DNA of 40,178 nucleotides from MED-G116 sp038107835 (GCA_038107835.1 JAYNHH010000024.1:1-40178), one strand, 5' to 3'; positions 14,331-23,298 are shown, counted from the stretch's first letter. Notes: generated by a model from the letters alone, not told the origin. Made by a program: numbers and translations.

Positions 14331-17123
14331 ATGAGTTTATACCACACCTATCTCGAAGAGGTTGAAAACCGCAGGAAACAGGGATTGGCACCAAAGCCAA
14401 TTGATGACGGGGCGCTGCTTCACGAGATCATCCTGCAGATAAAGGATCAGGCAAATCCGCATCGGGACAACTCGCTGGAGATGCTGATCTACAATACGGT
14501 ACCCGGCACCACGAGCGCTGCAGGTGAAAAGGCCGATTTCCTGAGGGAAATCATCACCGGTGATGTGGTGGTAAATGAAATTTCGCCGGCATTCGCGTTT
14601 GAATTGCTGGCGCACATGAAGGGCGGTCCCTCTGTCGGGGTTCTGCTCGATCTGGCCCTTGGCGATGATCTGGCACTGGCTGAGCCTGCTGCGGCTGTCC
14701 TGAAAACGCAGGTCTTCCTGTATGACGCCGACACTGACCGTCTGAAAGCCGCTTTTGAGGCAGGAAACGAAATTGCCCGCGACATTCTCGAGAGTTTTTC
14801 CAGGGCCGAGTTTTTCACCAACCTGCCGGATATCGACGAGGAAATAAAAGTCGTCACCTATATCGCGGCCGAGGGTGATATTTCCACCGATCTGCTCTCG
14901 CCGGGAAACCAGGCGCATTCACGTTCAGACCGCGAGCTGCATGGCCGCTGTATGATCTCCGAGACCGCGCAGCAGGAAATCAGGGAACTCCAGCGACAGC
15001 ATCCGGACAAACGTGTGATGCTGGTTGCCGAGAAGGGCACCATGGGTGTTGGCTCTTCGCGCATGTCCGGCGTCAACAATGTTGCGCTGTGGACCGGCAA
15101 GCAGGCCAGCCCCTATTTGCCCTTCGTCAATATTTCGCCAATCGTCGCCGGCACGAACGGCATCTCACCGATTTTCCTGACGACTGTTGGTGTCACTGGC
15201 GGCATTGGCATTGATCTGAAAAACTGGGTCAAGAAGCTGGGGCCCGACGGCAAGCCAATTCTCAACAATGATGACAACCCTGTTCTTGAGCAGAAATATT
15301 CAGTCGAGACGGGAACCGTGCTGACGATCAACACGAGGGACAAAAAGCTGTTCACCGACGATGGCGGGGAGGAGCTGGTTGACGTTGCCGCGTCATTCAC
15401 GCCCCAGAAAGTTGAGTTCATCAAGGCTGGTGGCTCCTACGCCGTCGTCTTTGGCAAGAAACTACAGAGCTTTGCCTGCGAGACGCTGAACATCCCCCTG
15501 CAATCGGCCTTTGCGCCGTCGACGGAAATTTTCCATGAAAATCAGGGACTGACTGCCGTTGAGAAGATTTTCAACGCCAATGCCATCGGTGTGGAACCAG
15601 GCACGGTTCTGCATGCTGGATCGGATGTCAGGGTCAGGGTCAATATTGTCGGCTCGCAGGACACCACCGGCCTGATGACATCACAGGAGCTGGAGTCGAT
15701 GGCCGCAACGGTCATTTCGCCGACTGTTGACGGCGCATATCAATCCGGGTGCCACACTGCGTCAGTATGGGATTTCAAGGCGCAGGAAAACACCCCCCGG
15801 TTGATGAAATTCATGAATGAGTTCGGGCTGATCACGGCGCGTGATCCCGAGGATGGCTATCATGCCATGACGGATGTGATCCATAAGGTGTTGAACGACA
15901 TCACGGTTGATGACTGGGCGATCATCATCGGCGGTGACTCGCATACGCGGATGTCAAAAGGGGTGGCCTTTGGCGCTGACTCCGGAACAGTTGCGCTTGC
16001 TCTTGCCACGGGCGAGGCAACGATGCCCATTCCCGAATCCGTCAAGGTGACTTTCAGGGGCAGCATGGCAGCGCATATGGATTTTCGCGATGTCGTTCAT
16101 GCCACCCAGGCGCAGATGCTCAAAGAGTTTGGTGACAACGTCTTTCAGGGACGGATCATCGAGGTTCATATCGGAACCCTGCTGGCTGACCAGGCGTTCA
16201 CCTTCACTGACTGGACGGCGGAAATGAAGGCCAAGGCGGCAATCTGCATTTCCGAGGATGAGACGCTGGTGAAATCGCTGGAGATCGCGCGGGATCGCAT
16301 TCAGACGATGATTGACAGGGGCATGGAAAATGATGCGGGAATGCTCCAGCGGCTGATTGGCATCGCGGAAAAACGCATCGCCGAGATCAGGTCTGGCGAG
16401 AAGCCGGCCCTGACTCCCGATGACAATGCCAGCTATGCCGCCGAGGTCGTCGTTGATCTGGACCAGATTGACGAGCCGATGATTGCTGACCCTGATGTCA
16501 ACAATGCCGACGTCTCGAAGCGCTACACCCATGATACCATTCGACCCATTTCCTTCTATCAGGCTGAAAAGAAGGTCGATCTTGGTTTCGTTGGCTCCTG
16601 CATGGTGCATAAGGGCGATGTGAAGATTGTCGCGCAGATGCTGCGCAATCTCGAAAAGGCCTCCGGTAGTGTCGAGTTCAAGGCGCCGCTGGTTGTGGCC
16701 GCCCCGACCTACAACATCATCGATGAACTGAAGGAAGAGGGTGACTGGGGCATTCTGCAGAAATATTCCGGGTTCGAGTTCGATGATTCCGCGCCAAAGA
16801 GCACGGCGCGCGAGAATTATGAGAATATTCTCTATCTTGAGCGGCCCGGCTGTAACCTGTGCATGGGCAATCAGGAAAAGGCGGAAAAGGGCGATACCGT
16901 TCTTGCCACCTCAACCCGATTGTTCAAGGGGCGCGTGGTCGAGGATTCCACTGACAAGAAGGGTGAGTCCCTGCTGGCATCAACGCCGGTTGTCGTTCTG
17001 TCTGCCATTTTGGGCCGGACGCCAACGATTGATGAATACAAGACCGCTGTCGAGGGCATCGACCTGACAAGGTTTGCACCGCCGCTGAACAGGCCAATGA
17101 CGACGGCATCAGCCCATTTCTAG
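14331..17123 (+). CDS. acnB: Aconitate hydratase B (AcnB-type; possibly also 2-methylisocitrate dehydratase)
   Basis: A 930-residue 4Fe-4S hydro-lyase that isomerises citrate and isocitrate in the TCA cycle. The AcnB domain order is present: an N-terminal HEAT-like helical domain ('KADFLREIITGDVV', 'ELLAHMKGGPSVGVLLDLAL'), the swivel domain ('STDLLSPGNQAHSRSDRELH', 'KGTMGVGSSRMSGVNNVAL') and then catalytic domains ('GSQDTTGLMT', 'IIGGDSHTRMSKGVAFGADS'). Cluster ligands are C757 ('GSCMVHKG') and C841/C844 ('PGCNLCMGNQ'). The N-terminal sequence and inserts look like the 920-930-residue form I associate with Bacteroidota rather than the 850-865-residue E. coli form, which suggests transfer. Single-gene unit with its own terminator. 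Confidence 0.93.
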   Translation: MSLYHTYLEEVENRRKQGLAPKPIDDGALLHEIILQIKDQANPHRDNSLEMLIYNTVPGTTSAAGEKADFLREIITGDVVVNEISPAFAFELLAHMKGGPSVGVLLDLALGDDLALAEPAAAVLKTQVFLYDADTDRLKAAFEAGNEIARDILESFSRAEFFTNLPDIDEEIKVVTYIAAEGDISTDLLSPGNQAHSRSDRELHGRCMISETAQQEIRELQRQHPDKRVMLVAEKGTMGVGSSRMSGVNNVALWTGKQASPYLPFVNISPIVAGTNGISPIFLTTVGVTGGIGIDLKNWVKKLGPDGKPILNNDDNPVLEQKYSVETGTVLTINTRDKKLFTDDGGEELVDVAASFTPQKVEFIKAGGSYAVVFGKKLQSFACETLNIPLQSAFAPSTEIFHENQGLTAVEKIFNANAIGVEPGTVLHAGSDVRVRVNIVGSQDTTGLMTSQELESMAATVISPTVDGAYQSGCHTASVWDFKAQENTPRLMKFMNEFGLITARDPEDGYHAMTDVIHKVLNDITVDDWAIIIGGDSHTRMSKGVAFGADSGTVALALATGEATMPIPESVKVTFRGSMAAHMDFRDVVHATQAQMLKEFGDNVFQGRIIEVHIGTLLADQAFTFTDWTAEMKAKAAICISEDETLVKSLEIARDRIQTMIDRGMENDAGMLQRLIGIAEKRIAEIRSGEKPALTPDDNASYAAEVVVDLDQIDEPMIADPDVNNADVSKRYTHDTIRPISFYQAEKKVDLGFVGSCMVHKGDVKIVAQMLRNLEKASGSVEFKAPLVVAAPTYNIIDELKEEGDWGILQKYSGFEFDDSAPKSTARENYENILYLERPGCNLCMGNQEKAEKGDTVLATSTRLFKGRVVEDSTDKKGESLLASTPVVVLSAILGRTPTIDEYKTAVEGIDLTRFAPPLNRPMTTASAHF

Positions 17124-17170
17124 GGTTTTTCCACCCTCGCGCAATGACTAGGCGGGGATCAACAGACCAC

Positions 17171-17206
17171 AAAACCCCACTCCGGTAACCCCGGGTGGGG
17201 ATTTTT
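17171..17206 (+). terminator. Intrinsic terminator after acnB
   Basis: CCCCACTC (17175-17182) pairs with GGGTGGGG (17193-17200) with one G-T pair, flanked by AAAA on the left and ATTTTT on the right. It lies 48 bases after the acnB stop and ahead of the helicase gene. Confidence 0.8.
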
Positions 17207-17302
17207 GGTGATTTCAACTCAGAAATCCGGTGCGCCGCGCGGTAAATACCGCTAGGCTTGTGGCTCGCCCTGTTTGTTTCCCCGCCCTGCGGTTTTTCGC
17301 TG

Positions 17303-20179
17303 ATGTCAGTCACCAGATCTCCCGCCACCCCGTCCCGTGCGTCTGCATCGCGGCCCTCTGCCGCGGTGACTGTTGTTCTGGGTCCGACCAACACCGGCAA
17401 GACGTATCTGGCGATTGACCGGATGACTGGTTATGCCTCAGGCCTGATCGGGTTTCCCCTGCGGCTTCTGGCGCGCGAGAATTATGACCGTCTGGTCGCG
17501 CGTCTTGGTCCATCAAAGGTTGGCCTTGTTACCGGTGAGGAGCGCATTCTGCCGCCATCGGCACGCTATATCTGCGCCACCGTTGAATCGATGCCGCTGG
17601 AGCGCAACGACACTGGCACAAAGGCGGATTTTCTGGGCGATCAATGGGTCAATCGCGGCTTTGAATTTGTTGCCGTTGATGAGGTGCAGCTTGCCGGAGA
17701 CCGCGAGCGCGGCCATGTCTTTACTGACCGCATCCTGCATGCGCGTGGTCAGTTCGAGACCATGCTGATGGGCGCTGAAACAGCTGGCCCACTCTTGCGG
17801 CAGCTGCTTCCCGAGGCCCGGTTCGAAACACGCCAGCGCATGTCACAACTGTCCTATTCCGGCCCGCGCAAGCTGACGCGCCTGCCGCGGCGCAGCGCGA
17901 TCGTTGCCTTTGGCGTCGCCGATGTCTACCAGATCGCTGATCTCGTGCGCCGCCAGCGGGGTGGGGCGGCCGTTGTCATGGGCCGGCTCAGCCCGCGTAC
18001 CCGCAATGCGCAGGTTGATCTCTACCAGAATGGCGATGTTGATTTCCTGATTGCGACCGATGCGATCGGTATGGGACTCAATCTGGATCTCAGCCATGTC
18101 GCGCTGGCGTCTGATGTCAAATATGATGGACGGCGGATGCGCAGACTGGCGCCGGCGGAGATGGCGCAGATTGCCGGCCGGGCTGGCCGACATGTCAATG
18201 ATGGTACCTTTGGTGTCACTGATGGCTGCCGCGCGCTTGACCCGGAAATGATCGAGGCCATTGAACAGCATCGATTCCAGCCGCTGCGTGCTTTCTACTG
18301 GCGCAGCCGTGATCTGGATTTTTCCACGGTGGACACGCTGCTGGCCTCGCTTGAGATGCCACCGCCTCTGCCTTTCCTGTTTCGAAAGGGCGATGCGCTG
18401 GATCATCAGGCATTGGCGGCGCTGGCCAGCCGCCCTGAAATTCTGGCAGCTGCCACCAACAGCTATGCCGTGCGTCTGCTCTGGGATGTCGCCTGTATTC
18501 CCGATTTTCGACAGAGCCTGAATGAAAATCACTATGACATGCTGGCTGGCATCTACGCTGCGCTGGCGGCACAAGGGGTTCTTGGCTCGGATATGGTGGC
18601 AAAAGCGATGGGCCAGCTCGACCGGCTGGATGGCGACCTTGATACATTGATGACCCGCCTTGCCTATATTCGAACATGGACCTACATCACGCACCGTTCT
18701 GACTGGACAGACAGCCCCACCCAATGGCAGGATCGTGCGCGTCAAATTGAGGACCGGCTCTCGGATTGTCTGCACAGCCGGTTGTCAGAGCGGTTTGTTG
18801 ATCGACGGGCCGCGCATTTAAGTCGAAGATTGAAGGAAAAGAAGAATTTGATGGCTTCGGTAAAGACGGACGGTACGGTTCTGGTTGAAGGTGAGGAAGT
18901 GGGCGTGCTGGACGGATTTGTGTTCCAACCGACGCTTGCGGATGGTGAGGAAAAATCGACCATTCTCGCAGCGGCGCGGCGTGGCCTTCCCGATGAGATC
19001 GAGACCCGTGTGCGGGCCTTTGCGGCGTCGGCAACCCCTGCCTTCCAGCTTGATGAGGCTGGCGTGATCAGCTGGCGCGAGGCCAGGGTCGCACGGCTTG
19101 TCAAAGGTGATGGCCTCTATTCCCCCCGTCCGGAAGTGATTGACAGTGATCTGCTGTCGATTGATCAGACACAACGCCTGCATGCGCGGCTCAATGACTT
19201 CGTCGCTGAGCATGTGCGTGATGTACTGTCTCGGTTGTTGGCGCTGGAATCCCCGGAAGCCATTGAAATGCCGGCCCCCGGCAAAGCGGCCCCCGGCAAA
19301 GCTGTGCCAGATACCATAACGGTACCAGCTGACGATGCCGGCGGACCGACCAGGGATGAAATCCCGGCAAACCCACCGGTTGAACAGCCTGATATCCTCG
19401 AGGAACCCGTCACCAAACCGATAACCCTGTCAGGGGCTGCCAAGGGCATTGCCTTTACGCTGTTTGAGGGGCTTGGCGCAGTTCGCAGTGTCGAGATTGC
19501 GCATCTGACGAAAGCGCTTGAGGACTCCGACCGCCCGGCGATGGCGCGTCTTGGCCTGCGCTTTGGCGTTGAGGCGGTTTATCTGCCGGATATGTTGAAG
19601 CCGGCGCAGATCGAATTGCGGGCGCTGCTGTGGAATCTGTATCTCAATGACAGCGGTACCTTTCACGCGCCGCCACCTGCTGGTCGTGTCACAATCGACT
19701 CGGTTGAAAATGTCCCCGATGAATTCTGGCTTGCTGTTGGCTATCGCCGCCTTGGCGGACGCGTGATGCGCGTTGATATGGTCGAGCGGGTGGCGCTGCT
19801 GGTGCGCACTGCCGCAAGAGAGGGCCAGTTCAAGATCACCGAGGATATGCTCTCGCTTGCCGGGGCAACACGTGAACAGATGGGCGCGATGCTGCTGGAC
19901 ATGCAGTGCAGGATCGTTGGTGAGGAACCATCCGAGGATCCTGAAAAGCCGGCGCTGCAGATTTTTGAGCGTGTCCGCCGCGCCCGCCCGAATGCGGGCA
20001 AACCGCGCGGTGACCGGCCGACTGACCAGAATGCAAAAAAGGGTGGTGGGCGCTCCAGGGCTGACGGCAGGCGACGCGCGGCTGGCAAGGGACATTCCCG
20101 TCCGGCCAAGCCTGCCCAGAAACAGCCTGATCCCAATTCCCCCTTTGCCGTTCTGGCGGGGCTGAAGCTGAAGGAATAG
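17303..20179 (+). CDS. SUV3-like superfamily 2 RNA helicase
   Basis: A 958-residue protein related to the mitochondrial degradosome helicase Suv3. Walker A is 'VVLGPTNTGKTYLAIDRM' (about residues 24-41), motif Ia-like 'FPLRLLARENYDRL' and 'GLVTGEERI' follow, Walker B is 'FVAVDEVQLAGDRERGH', and motifs V/VI are 'FLIATDAIGMGLNLDL' and 'AEMAQIAGRAGRH'. A long C-terminal half follows, ending in a basic Gly/Lys/Arg tail ('KKGGGRSRADGRRRAAGKG') suited to RNA contact. A Pro/Ala linker near residue 660 contains a duplicated APGKA unit. ATG 17303 was chosen over the in-frame start at 17258, whose extra residues look unrelated. The S4 gene follows 7 bases downstream, a common alphaproteobacterial pairing. 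Confidence 0.9.
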   Translation: MSVTRSPATPSRASASRPSAAVTVVLGPTNTGKTYLAIDRMTGYASGLIGFPLRLLARENYDRLVARLGPSKVGLVTGEERILPPSARYICATVESMPLERNDTGTKADFLGDQWVNRGFEFVAVDEVQLAGDRERGHVFTDRILHARGQFETMLMGAETAGPLLRQLLPEARFETRQRMSQLSYSGPRKLTRLPRRSAIVAFGVADVYQIADLVRRQRGGAAVVMGRLSPRTRNAQVDLYQNGDVDFLIATDAIGMGLNLDLSHVALASDVKYDGRRMRRLAPAEMAQIAGRAGRHVNDGTFGVTDGCRALDPEMIEAIEQHRFQPLRAFYWRSRDLDFSTVDTLLASLEMPPPLPFLFRKGDALDHQALAALASRPEILAAATNSYAVRLLWDVACIPDFRQSLNENHYDMLAGIYAALAAQGVLGSDMVAKAMGQLDRLDGDLDTLMTRLAYIRTWTYITHRSDWTDSPTQWQDRARQIEDRLSDCLHSRLSERFVDRRAAHLSRRLKEKKNLMASVKTDGTVLVEGEEVGVLDGFVFQPTLADGEEKSTILAAARRGLPDEIETRVRAFAASATPAFQLDEAGVISWREARVARLVKGDGLYSPRPEVIDSDLLSIDQTQRLHARLNDFVAEHVRDVLSRLLALESPEAIEMPAPGKAAPGKAVPDTITVPADDAGGPTRDEIPANPPVEQPDILEEPVTKPITLSGAAKGIAFTLFEGLGAVRSVEIAHLTKALEDSDRPAMARLGLRFGVEAVYLPDMLKPAQIELRALLWNLYLNDSGTFHAPPPAGRVTIDSVENVPDEFWLAVGYRRLGGRVMRVDMVERVALLVRTAAREGQFKITEDMLSLAGATREQMGAMLLDMQCRIVGEEPSEDPEKPALQIFERVRRARPNAGKPRGDRPTDQNAKKGGGRSRADGRRRAAGKGHSRPAKPAQKQPDPNSPFAVLAGLKLKE
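19273..19302 (+). repeat. Perfect 15-bp tandem duplication inside helicase gene
   Basis: GGCCCCCGGCAAAGC occurs twice in a row (19273-19287, 19288-19302), in frame, adding one APGKA unit to a Pro/Ala-rich interdomain linker. This looks like a recent slippage event with little structural cost. Confidence 0.85.
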
Positions 20180-20186
20180 GGCAGAC

Positions 20187-20579
20187 TTGAGCGGATCAGA
20201 CACAGCGCTGCGCCTTGATAAATGGCTGTGGTATGCACGTTTTTTCAAAACCAGGGCGATGGCAACAAGGGCCATCGCCGGTGGCCGTTTCCGACTCGAC
20301 GGGGAGGTGATGAGCAAGCCGCATCGTGCCGCCATCATTGGCCAGACGCTGACTTTTGCACAGGGTGCCAATATCCGTGTGATTCGCATCGTGGCGCTTG
20401 GCAGCCGGCGGGGACCGGCATCAAAGGCCATGTTGCTTTATGAGGATCTGGCACCGCTGCAACCCAAACTGGCAAAGACAACGGCACATGATCCCGATTT
20501 TGAGGCACGGGAAAAAGGAGCCGGTCGGCCGACAAAACGCGAACGCCGCCTGACCGACAGGCTCAAACCAGGGCTGTAA
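20187..20579 (+). CDS. S4 domain RNA-binding protein (Hsp15/HslR-like)
   Basis: A 130-residue protein with an N-terminal S4 fold: 'LRLDKWLWYARFFKTRAMAT', then 'RFRLDGEVMSKPHRAAIIGQ'. The C-terminal half is basic ('GAGRPTKRERRLTDRLK'), as in Hsp15 proteins that rescue nascent-chain-bound 50S subunits. The start is a TTG at 20187, 7 bases after the helicase stop. Its conserved pairing with the SUV3-like helicase points to an RNA or ribosome maintenance role. Assignment to the S4/Hsp15 group is firm; the exact function in Alphaproteobacteria is not. Confidence 0.88.
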   Translation: MSGSDTALRLDKWLWYARFFKTRAMATRAIAGGRFRLDGEVMSKPHRAAIIGQTLTFAQGANIRVIRIVALGSRRGPASKAMLLYEDLAPLQPKLAKTTAHDPDFEAREKGAGRPTKRERRLTDRLKPGL

Positions 20580-20609
20580 GATACCACAAACTGATGACAG
20601 GACGACATT

Positions 20610-21074
20610 ATGCTTGAGAAACTTGAAGGCTGGATAAAGACATTTTCTACCGATGAGACTGTTGCCCCGAAGGGCGATCATGAATGGGCGGAAACGCTTG
20701 CCGGTCTGCTGATTGAGGCGGCGATGGCCGACGGGGTGCTTGATCAGGATGAACGGGCCAGCATTTCGCACGCGCTGACCAGCCAGCTGGACCTCAGCGA
20801 CGAGGAGGTTGCCAGCATCATTGACAAGGCGGTTGTCGCCCATGAGGACCGTATCGAGATTCACTCGCTGGTGCGGGCCATCAGGTCAGAAACTGACGCC
20901 GAGGACCGGATTGCGATCATGGAGATGGCGTGGATGGTTGTGCTTGCTGATGGCCAGATGCATGAATATGAGGCACAGCTGATGCGCCGTTTGGCGGGTC
21001 TGCTCTTTGTTGAGGATGTGGATTCCGGGCGCGCCGCCAAACGCGCAAGAGCCCGGTTGGACCGTGGCGTGTAG
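20610..21074 (+). CDS. TerB-like (tellurite resistance/DjlA N-terminal type) protein
   Basis: A 154-residue all-alpha protein. 'LAGLLIEAAMADGVLDQDER' and 'MEMAWMVVLADGQMHEYEAQ' are two copies of the acidic helix-loop pattern (ADGxxxxxE) that defines TerB-like domains, thought to bind metal at the paired acidic loops. No signal peptide or membrane helix. It starts 30 bases after the S4 gene on the same strand. The family name does not imply tellurite resistance here; no other ter genes are present. Confidence 0.85.
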   Translation: MLEKLEGWIKTFSTDETVAPKGDHEWAETLAGLLIEAAMADGVLDQDERASISHALTSQLDLSDEEVASIIDKAVVAHEDRIEIHSLVRAIRSETDAEDRIAIMEMAWMVVLADGQMHEYEAQLMRRLAGLLFVEDVDSGRAAKRARARLDRGV

Positions 21075-21142
21075 GCCTTGCCCATCCGGTGATTCTGCGA
21101 TAGAACTCGCGGCTCAGATCCCAACCCCATGGAACCACGATC

Positions 21143-21481
21143 ATGACCTATATCGTCAATGAAAACTGCATCAATTGTAAATACACCGACTGCGTCGAGG
21201 TATGCCCTGTAGATTGCTTCTATGAGGGTGAGAACATGCTGGTGATCCATCCTGATGAATGTATTGATTGCGGCGTGTGTGAACCCGAATGTCCGCCCGA
21301 AGCCATACTCCCGGACTCGGAGCCGGGTGCAGAGGCATGGCTTGAGGTCAATCGTGAGATGTCGGAAATCTGGCCCAACATCGGACAGCGGATCGACCCG
21401 ATGCCAAATGCCGAGGCCAGTCAGGGTGAAACGGGGAAATATGAAAAATATTTCACCAAGGCACCGGGTGCGGGCAACTAG
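21143..21481 (+). CDS. fdxA: 7Fe-8S ferredoxin FdxA
   Basis: A 112-residue ferredoxin. It opens 'MTYIVNENCINCKYTDCVEV' with the 3Fe-4S/4Fe-4S cysteine pattern, followed by 'CPVDCFYEGENMLVIHPDEC' and 'IDCGVCEPECPPEAI'. The C-terminal extension ('WLEVNREMSEIWPNI') is typical of the Azotobacter FdI/FdxA class. It moves low-potential electrons in the cytoplasm. Its position just before carD is common in Alphaproteobacteria. It could in principle supply electrons to the RACo activator, but nothing in the sequence links them. Confidence 0.96.
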   Translation: MTYIVNENCINCKYTDCVEVCPVDCFYEGENMLVIHPDECIDCGVCEPECPPEAILPDSEPGAEAWLEVNREMSEIWPNIGQRIDPMPNAEASQGETGKYEKYFTKAPGAGN

Positions 21482-21528
21482 CGCCCGTTGCGCGATGCGG
21501 CTGGTCGACCTGTTGACTTTTCAACGAG

Positions 21529-21557
21529 TTGTTTTTTGCGGAAAATTGGAGTATAAT
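21529..21557 (+). promoter_or_regulatory. Candidate sigma-70 promoter for carD
   Basis: TTGTTT (21529-21534), 17-base spacer, TATAAT (21552-21557). It lies 47 bases after the fdxA stop and would give a leader of about 175 bases. A small inverted repeat GTTGA-CTTT-TCAAC sits just upstream at 21512-21525 and could be an operator or a weak fdxA terminator. Confidence 0.6.
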
Positions 21558-21565
21558 AAGGGCTT

Positions 21566-21720
21566 AGCGCAGCAATTGACGTTGCGCTGAGGTGTTTTGC
21601 GGCCATGTGGACCAGTTTTGGTGATCGGGTGCCTGCGAAACATGGTCATTTGGTTGATGCCAGAGCAAACCATGCCGGCCCGCCCTGCAGGGCGGCTTCA
21701 TTATTGGATGGCAGGCATGG
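21566..21720 (+). promoter_or_regulatory. Structured 5' leader of carD
   Basis: Three pairings are visible. AGCGCAGC (21566-21573) pairs with GTTGCGCT (21581-21588) with one wobble, starting at or near the predicted transcript start. CCGCCCTGCAGGGCGG (21680-21695) is a perfect 16-bp palindrome. It is enclosed by CCATGCC (21670-21676) and GGCATGG (21714-21720), giving a nested hairpin that ends 18 bases before the start codon. I do not recognise a known riboswitch or RNA family. Confidence 0.5.
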
Positions 21721-21738
21721 CACGAGGAAAAGGAAACT

Positions 21739-22242
21739 ATGGCACAGAAGTCAGAAACCACTTTTGCAGAAGGTGATTTTGTCGTTTACCCGACGCATGG
21801 CGTTGGCCGCATTCTTGGTACCGAGGAACGCGATGTCGGTGGTGCTGTCATGGAAATGCTTGTGGTTCGGTTCGAACAGGACCGCATGACGTTGCGCGTG
21901 CCAATGGAAAAGGCAAAGTCGCTTGGCCTGCGCACATTGAGTTCGCGCAAGCAGATGGATCAGGCTATCACCACCCTGCAGGGCAAGGCACGTGTGCGGC
22001 GCACGATGTGGTCTCGCCGCGCGCAGGAATATGAAACAAAAATCAAATCTGGTGATCCGGTGTCGATCGCCGAGGTTGTGCGCGACCTGCATCGCCGGAC
22101 CAACCAGGCCGAGCAATCCTATTCCGAGCGGCAGATGTATCAAGCCGCGCTTGAGCGTCTGGCGCGTGAGTTCGCGGCGATTGAAAAGATCGATCAGGAT
22201 GCGGCCGCGATGAAACTTGAGGATATGATGGACGTCGCCTGA
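21739..22242 (+). CDS. carD: CarD-family transcription regulator
   Basis: A 167-residue protein. The N-terminal RNA polymerase-interacting Tudor-like domain is 'FAEGDFVVYPTHGVGRILGT' with 'VVRFEQDRMTLRVPMEKAKS'. The C-terminal helical DNA-binding domain includes 'LQGKARVRRTMWSRRAQEYE', 'IAEVVRDLHRRT' and 'YSERQMYQAALERLAREFA'. CarD proteins bind the RNA polymerase beta subunit and stabilise open complexes at rRNA and other promoters. A strong ribosome site (AGGAAAAGGA) precedes the ATG. A good promoter and a structured leader of about 175 bases lie upstream. Confidence 0.95.
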   Translation: MAQKSETTFAEGDFVVYPTHGVGRILGTEERDVGGAVMEMLVVRFEQDRMTLRVPMEKAKSLGLRTLSSRKQMDQAITTLQGKARVRRTMWSRRAQEYETKIKSGDPVSIAEVVRDLHRRTNQAEQSYSERQMYQAALERLAREFAAIEKIDQDAAAMKLEDMMDVA

Positions 22243-22353
22243 CCGGTGGCGTTTTCATTCCGGGATCGCTGGGGTCGCCGGCGCCATCATTGCTCTTTGA
22301 TGCACAGCCCTGCGGGGATTGAAAGGTGTGCGCCGTCTCGGTTATGATGGCGC

Positions 22354-23298
22354 ATGGCACACGCATTCATTCAGGAAAAAGAACTATTTCCGCCGGTCGT
22401 TCCGTTCAATCAGGGCTATCTGGCCCGCGGTATCCATCGCATACATTATGAGCAATGCGGAAATCCCGATGGTGTCCCTGTGCTGTTTCTGCATGGGGGG
22501 CCGGGTGCAGGCATTGCGCCGGCACATCGCCGCCTGTTCAACCCGGACCGTTTCCATTGTGTGCTGTTCGACCAGCGCGGTTGTGGCCAGTCACAGCCCC
22601 ATGGTGAGATTGCCGACAACACGACCCAGCATCTGATCGACGATATCGAGGCGCTGCGCACCGCCCTTGGCATCGACCGGTTTGTGCTGTTTGGCGGCTC
22701 CTGGGGGAGTACGCTGGCACTGGCCTATGCGATCGCCCATCCCGAAAATGTGTCACGCCTGATCCTGCGCGGTATTTTCCTTGGAACGGATGCCGAGGTG
22801 AATTGGTTTCTCAATGATATGGGGCGGTTTTTCCCCGAGGCCCATGAAAGTTTTGTCGAATTTCTGCCGCTTCAGGAACGGTCTGATCTGCTGACCAGTT
22901 ATCACCGTCGCCTGATTGACTCTGATCGTCATACGCATCAGGCAGCCGCTGAACGCTGGGCCTCATATGAGACAAGCTGCTCGACGCTGCGCTCCGGGGT
23001 TCGTCATGTGGGCGGCAAATCGGCGCTCGGCATGGCGCGTCTCGAGGCACATTACTTTGTCAATCACTGTTTTCTGGCGCCTGACCATATTCTTGAGAAT
23101 CTTGATCGCATAAAGCATTTGCCAGCCGAGATCATTCAGGGTCGTCATGACGTCATCTGCCCTCCGGTCACGGCGAGAATGTTGGCAAAAAGCTGGGGAT
23201 CCAGAGCCAGACTCAGGCTCATCGACGAGGCAGGACACTCGACATTTGAAGCCGGAATCGCGCATGCGCTTCTCGCCGCCCTCGAAGAATGTCGCTAA
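22354..23298 (+). CDS. pip: Prolyl aminopeptidase (proline iminopeptidase)
   Basis: A 314-residue alpha/beta hydrolase of family S33 that removes N-terminal proline from peptides. Oxyanion region 'VLFLHGGPGAGIAPAHRRLF' and 'VLFDQRGCGQSQPHGEIADN' are diagnostic. The nucleophile is S116 in 'LFGGSWGSTLAL', with the acid D266 in 'GRHDVICPP' and the base H295 in 'DEAGHSTFE'. No signal peptide, so cytoplasmic. It lies 111 bases after carD and seems to be a single-gene unit; no clear terminator follows. Complete and apparently functional. Confidence 0.95.
   Translation: MAHAFIQEKELFPPVVPFNQGYLARGIHRIHYEQCGNPDGVPVLFLHGGPGAGIAPAHRRLFNPDRFHCVLFDQRGCGQSQPHGEIADNTTQHLIDDIEALRTALGIDRFVLFGGSWGSTLALAYAIAHPENVSRLILRGIFLGTDAEVNWFLNDMGRFFPEAHESFVEFLPLQERSDLLTSYHRRLIDSDRHTHQAAAERWASYETSCSTLRSGVRHVGGKSALGMARLEAHYFVNHCFLAPDHILENLDRIKHLPAEIIQGRHDVICPPVTARMLAKSWGSRARLRLIDEAGHSTFEAGIAHALLAALEECR

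Noticed and set aside
20610..21074. Tellurite resistance function for the TerB-like gene
   Set aside because: No other ter genes are present; TerB-like folds occur in many unrelated contexts.
21605..21889. 94-codon plus-strand frame across the carD leader
   Set aside because: Overlaps carD in another frame and consists largely of the palindromic leader; no family resemblance.
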